Below, piece by piece: positions 61,652 to 64,000 of a DNA stretch of 64,000 nt. This DNA comes from Verrucolacustris abundans (GTDB lineage: Bacteria; Verrucomicrobiota; Verrucomicrobiia; Methylacidiphilales; Verrucolacustridaceae): positions 1,054,001 to 1,118,000 of the forward strand of contig OZ239145.1 of NCBI GenBank assembly GCA_965194535.1, read 5' to 3'. The position numbers were made by a program, and so were the translations under genes. The stretch's first letter is position 1. The number at the start of each line of letters is the position of its first letter. The notes beneath the pieces are model-generated. The model made no database searches and was not told the DNA's origin. It worked only from the letters and a program-made list of their open reading frames with translations.

Positions 61652-62534
61652 GAAGCATCACCTCGGCGAGTTTTCGGCCCAAAAGGTCTTCCTCAGAACA
61701 TGGGCCCTCAAGCTTGGCTCGATACACTCCGCCTGAAGCGCTCTTTACGCCTGCCTGAATCAGAAGGGTATGATTTGGCTGAATCTGCGCAAATGCACCC
61801 AAAGACTCAGAACACCCGCCCCCGAAACTCTGCAAAAAACTCCTCTCCGCAGTTACGCAGCAGCGAACTTCTTTGTCGTCGATTTTACTAAGTGCCTGAA
61901 TCACCTGCTTATCCTCTTTTCTGCATTGAACCGCGATAGCGCCCTGCCCAGGAGCAGGAATCATCGAGTTTACTTCAAGGCGTTCCATCTTTAGACCAAC
62001 AGGTACTCCACCAAGACGATCAATTCCTGCACAGGCCAAAATAACCCCTTTCCAATCTTCGTCGCTTGCACAGCGCTCCATTCTGCGATCCACATTCCCC
62101 CTTATATTCTTAAATTGAGCCAAGGGGTCCCTCTCCGCCCAAAATAACCTTCGGCGTGGGCTTTCAGTTCCAACCCATCGCCCCTCCTTTTTGTTGAACA
62201 TAGGTTCTGCTTGAGAAACCCAAGCATCCCGAGGATCTGCACGCTCTGGATAAGCCCCTACCATCAAGGAATCGGGCATCTTTGTAGGTAGATCCTTTGC
62301 GCTATGAACAGCCGCATCAATGTCACTCGAAATGAGCGCTTTTTCGAGCTCAGAACTAAACTCCCCCACAGTATTCGAAATCTCATCTCCGAATTCAGAT
62401 CGTACATCTCCACTGGTTTTCAGAATAACAAGCTCTACCCCAATCCCCGGGCATTTACTCCGAATCAAGTCCGCAACGACTCTGGCCTGAACAAGAGCAA
62501 GGCGACTACCACGGGTTCCCAGCCGCAACCTCAT
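61644..62534 (-). CDS. hemC: Hydroxymethylbilane synthase (porphobilinogen deaminase)
   Basis: Polymerises four porphobilinogens into hydroxymethylbilane. RLGTRGSRLALVQA at the N-terminus, DAAVHSAKDLPTKMP, and the dipyrromethane-cofactor Cys in FGGGCSESLGAFA. It has 296 residues, slightly short of 310 but complete. It overlaps hemA by 4 bp and the cobA-hemD fusion by 8 bp, giving the order hemA-hemC-cobA/hemD. Confidence 0.95.
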   Translation of the reverse strand: MRLRLGTRGSRLALVQARVVADLIRSKCPGIGVELVILKTSGDVRSEFGDEISNTVGEFSSELEKALISSDIDAAVHSAKDLPTKMPDSLMVGAYPERADPRDAWVSQAEPMFNKKEGRWVGTESPRRRLFWAERDPLAQFKNIRGNVDRRMERCASDEDWKGVILACAGIDRLGGVPVGLKMERLEVNSMIPAPGQGAIAVQCRKEDKQVIQALSKIDDKEVRCCVTAERSFLQSFGGGCSESLGAFAQIQPNHTLLIQAGVKSASGGVYRAKLEGPCSEEDLLGRKLAEVMLRG

Positions 62535-63553
62535 TCTCCGAACACCACACTCCCATCTCTACGGACTCGACCCAATACATAGGACTCCTCGTGTTTCCTC
62601 AGGACCTCCTCCGCACGGTGAATGGCCTGCAGGGAGCTTGGCTTTACTTCGCTTCTTCTAGCCAACTCCTCCAGATCAACCCATTTGGATTGAGGAAATG
62701 ATCGCCGCAGTCCTGTTAATGTTCGAGGAACTCCTAAATCTAGCAGAAGCTCAGGCCCCCGAGTCTCACAATCAGACCATGGAAGCTCACCCCCCGCCAA
62801 CGCAGAAACAACGACCGATGCGGCTTTCACCGCTCGTGGCCAATCACTCCACAGGACAGCCTCAGCCCCAACATCTTGGGCAAACTGTTTCAGGCGTTCT
62901 TCAGAGCGAGAAGAGACCCAAATAGGACGATTTGAAAAGGATTTCTCGGCTAAAATGAAACTTCTCGCGGTAAGCCCTGAACCTAAAACCAGAAGGGGTC
63001 GACGCTCCTTGCCCTCTAAGATTTCATCCATCGCTTCCGAAGCCAGTTTTCCAACGGATGCATCCCCTTTTCCAAAGCCAGCGGCTGCACGAGCAGCTTT
63101 CGCCGCCCTTAGGGAAGATTGAAACAGGGCATGCATCGCCTTACCTGCCCCACCCGCTTCATGCGAGGCGCCATAAGCTTGACGGACTTGGGCTAATATT
63201 TCGGACTCGCCCACCACCATGGACCGCAACCCGGAGGCGACCTCCGCAAGATGGCGCCAACAAGAAATTCCTTCATGCAAATAGACTCCACATGCATCTC
63301 TCCAGTTTTTCCCTAGCTCATGAGGAAGGGCCTGTGCAAGGGCAGAGAGAATCTCAAGCCCTCTCCTTTCAGTCCTACCGTAGATCTCTACCCGATTGCA
63401 GGTGCTTAAGAATACGACTTCGTCTGCACCCCGGTATTCAATCAGATGAGGGATCCAGCGTTCAGGGGCTGAGGATGCGAGAATCTCTCTGATTCTTAAA
63501 GGAGTCGCATGATGGTCGACGCCCACACAAAAAATGGATTGAGAGGTACTCAT
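62531..63553 (-). CDS. hemA: Glutamyl-tRNA reductase
   Basis: Reduces Glu-tRNA to glutamate-1-semialdehyde, the first step of the C5 haem pathway. The catalytic Cys lies in FLSTCNRVEIYGRTE near residue 51. VVGESEILAQVRQAYG and a Rossmann VLGSGLTARSF region follow. 340 residues, about 80 shorter than many HemA because the C-terminal dimerisation domain is short. It overlaps the upstream gene by 4 bp. Confidence 0.93.
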   Translation of the reverse strand: MSTSQSIFCVGVDHHATPLRIREILASSAPERWIPHLIEYRGADEVVFLSTCNRVEIYGRTERRGLEILSALAQALPHELGKNWRDACGVYLHEGISCWRHLAEVASGLRSMVVGESEILAQVRQAYGASHEAGGAGKAMHALFQSSLRAAKAARAAAGFGKGDASVGKLASEAMDEILEGKERRPLLVLGSGLTARSFILAEKSFSNRPIWVSSRSEERLKQFAQDVGAEAVLWSDWPRAVKAASVVVSALAGGELPWSDCETRGPELLLDLGVPRTLTGLRRSFPQSKWVDLEELARRSEVKPSSLQAIHRAEEVLRKHEESYVLGRVRRDGSVVFGE

Positions 63554-64000
63554 CCTTTGCGCATGAGAATCTTAGACTTTTTAGGTATGGCGTCAGGAGG
63601 CGTGGGAACGGGTTTGCCTAACAGTTTTTCAATCTCCGCTTGTAGGGATGCTGGTGTTCTCAAAATCACATTTGACCATACCACATCTCCATTCTTCCCG
63701 AAGATCGATACTTTCATTTTCGTGTCATCACCACCCCAACCCAAGGACTCAGTGACCTTTCCATCAAAATCGGCAATACCACACAGGTCAGGCCGGGGAT
63801 TATTTAGATTTTTATTGGCTCTGTACCATGGAATCAGTCTCTCCGCCTCCTCGTCCAGATCTGCCCTCATCTTTCCAACGGTCCAACCCTTGAAAAGAGT
63901 TCCCAGAGATTTCCTTAAATCTACAACGACAATAACGCGAAACTCACTTCTCCCCTGCCATCCGTAGACTGCCCGCCCAAATTCCCGGGTGGTATCCGCC
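63550..64000 (-). CDS. Conserved protein of unknown function, 5' end beyond the window
   Basis: The frame continues without stop from 63550 to the window edge, so the gene is truncated at its 5' end; at least 150 codons are visible. The visible part reads FRVIVVVDLRKSLG, TVGKMRADLDEEAERLIPWY, DLCGIADFDGKV and PASLQAEIEKLLGKP, a mixed alpha/beta domain resembling a thioredoxin-like fold without a CxxC. An internal ATG at 63870 is probably not the start. Its stop overlaps the hemA ATG by 4 bp. Confidence 0.65.
   Translation of the reverse strand, partial: ADTTREFGRAVYGWQGRSEFRVIVVVDLRKSLGTLFKGWTVGKMRADLDEEAERLIPWYRANKNLNNPRPDLCGIADFDGKVTESLGWGGDDTKMKVSIFGKNGDVVWSNVILRTPASLQAEIEKLLGKPVPTPPDAIPKKSKILMRKG

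Noticed and set aside
1..64000. CRISPR array, insertion sequence, prophage or restriction system
   Set aside because: No regular spaced repeats, transposase, integrase or nuclease genes were recognised in any region.

Overview
The window is a gene-dense bacterial chromosome segment, most likely from the phylum Verrucomicrobia (Opitutae-like). The inference rests on lineage-typical small families next to housekeeping genes: a Minf_1886-type protein beside a DUF1844 protein behind leuS, a 34-residue COX24/AURKAIP1-like basic protein after hisG, a GYF_2-domain membrane protein, and an NfeD/FloA operon ending in a short tail protein. Shine-Dalgarno sequences are often weak or absent. Genes are packed tightly, with many ATGA/GTGA/TTGA start-stop overlaps and several convergent pairs whose 3' ends overlap. 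No phage, transposase, integrase or CRISPR array was seen.

Layout. 1-5.6 kb: mutS, then a coupled MGDG-synthase-like glycosyltransferase and GH1 glycosidase, then infA. 5.6-9.2 kb: assimilatory sulfate activation and reduction (cysH divergent from cysD-cysNC). 9.2-11.2 kb: tsaC/sua5 and nadC, divergent. 11.2-14.7 kb: small membrane proteins, tRNA-Ser(GCU), a disordered secreted protein, a GYF_2 membrane protein and the fluoride channel crcB. 14.7-17.6 kb: a Y-family polymerase coupled to a UmuD-like protein that lacks the catalytic dyad, a BIME-like inverted repeat, and a DEAD-box helicase. 17.7-22.9 kb: a three-gene type I secretion operon (outer-membrane factor, HlyD-type adaptor, ABC protein) lying between two copies of the fumC 3' end. 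22.9-32.1 kb: fumC, smc, an inositol-phosphatase-family gene, gltX, pgsA and der. 32.1-38.3 kb: an ABCG-like transporter operon with two exported proteins, an AsmA-like protein and a DUF1844 protein. 38.3-48.9 kb: the Minf_1886-type gene, a 34-codon membrane ORF and leuS, then rdgB, lepB, lepA, rpe, gpsA, plsY and a TPR gene. 48.9-49.4 kb: class A RNase P RNA. 49.4-64 kb: a WG-repeat protein, tRNA-Val(UAC), nfeD-floA-tail protein, aguB-aguA (agmatine to putrescine), hisG, the COX24-like gene, a TPR protein, an alanine/Na+ symporter, and a haem operon (an edge-truncated gene, hemA, hemC, a cobA-hemD fusion and a TPR protein).

Most of the window is ordinary core metabolism. The accessory part is the 17.7-22.9 kb secretion operon. 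Its flanks carry a 39-bp direct repeat (38 of 39 identical) inside the last codons of fumC, as expected for insertion at a gene 3' end that restores the gene. Its promoter region is AT-rich with stacked palindromes, its C39-like domain extends upstream of any canonical start codon, and its ATPase lacks the Walker A lysine. The second point of interest is the dead-UmuD/polymerase pair. Others are a tRNA-Val lying across the 5' end of the nfeD frame, the nested COX24-like gene, and a glycolipid-like GT28/GH1 pair reminiscent of plant MGDG synthase and SFR2.
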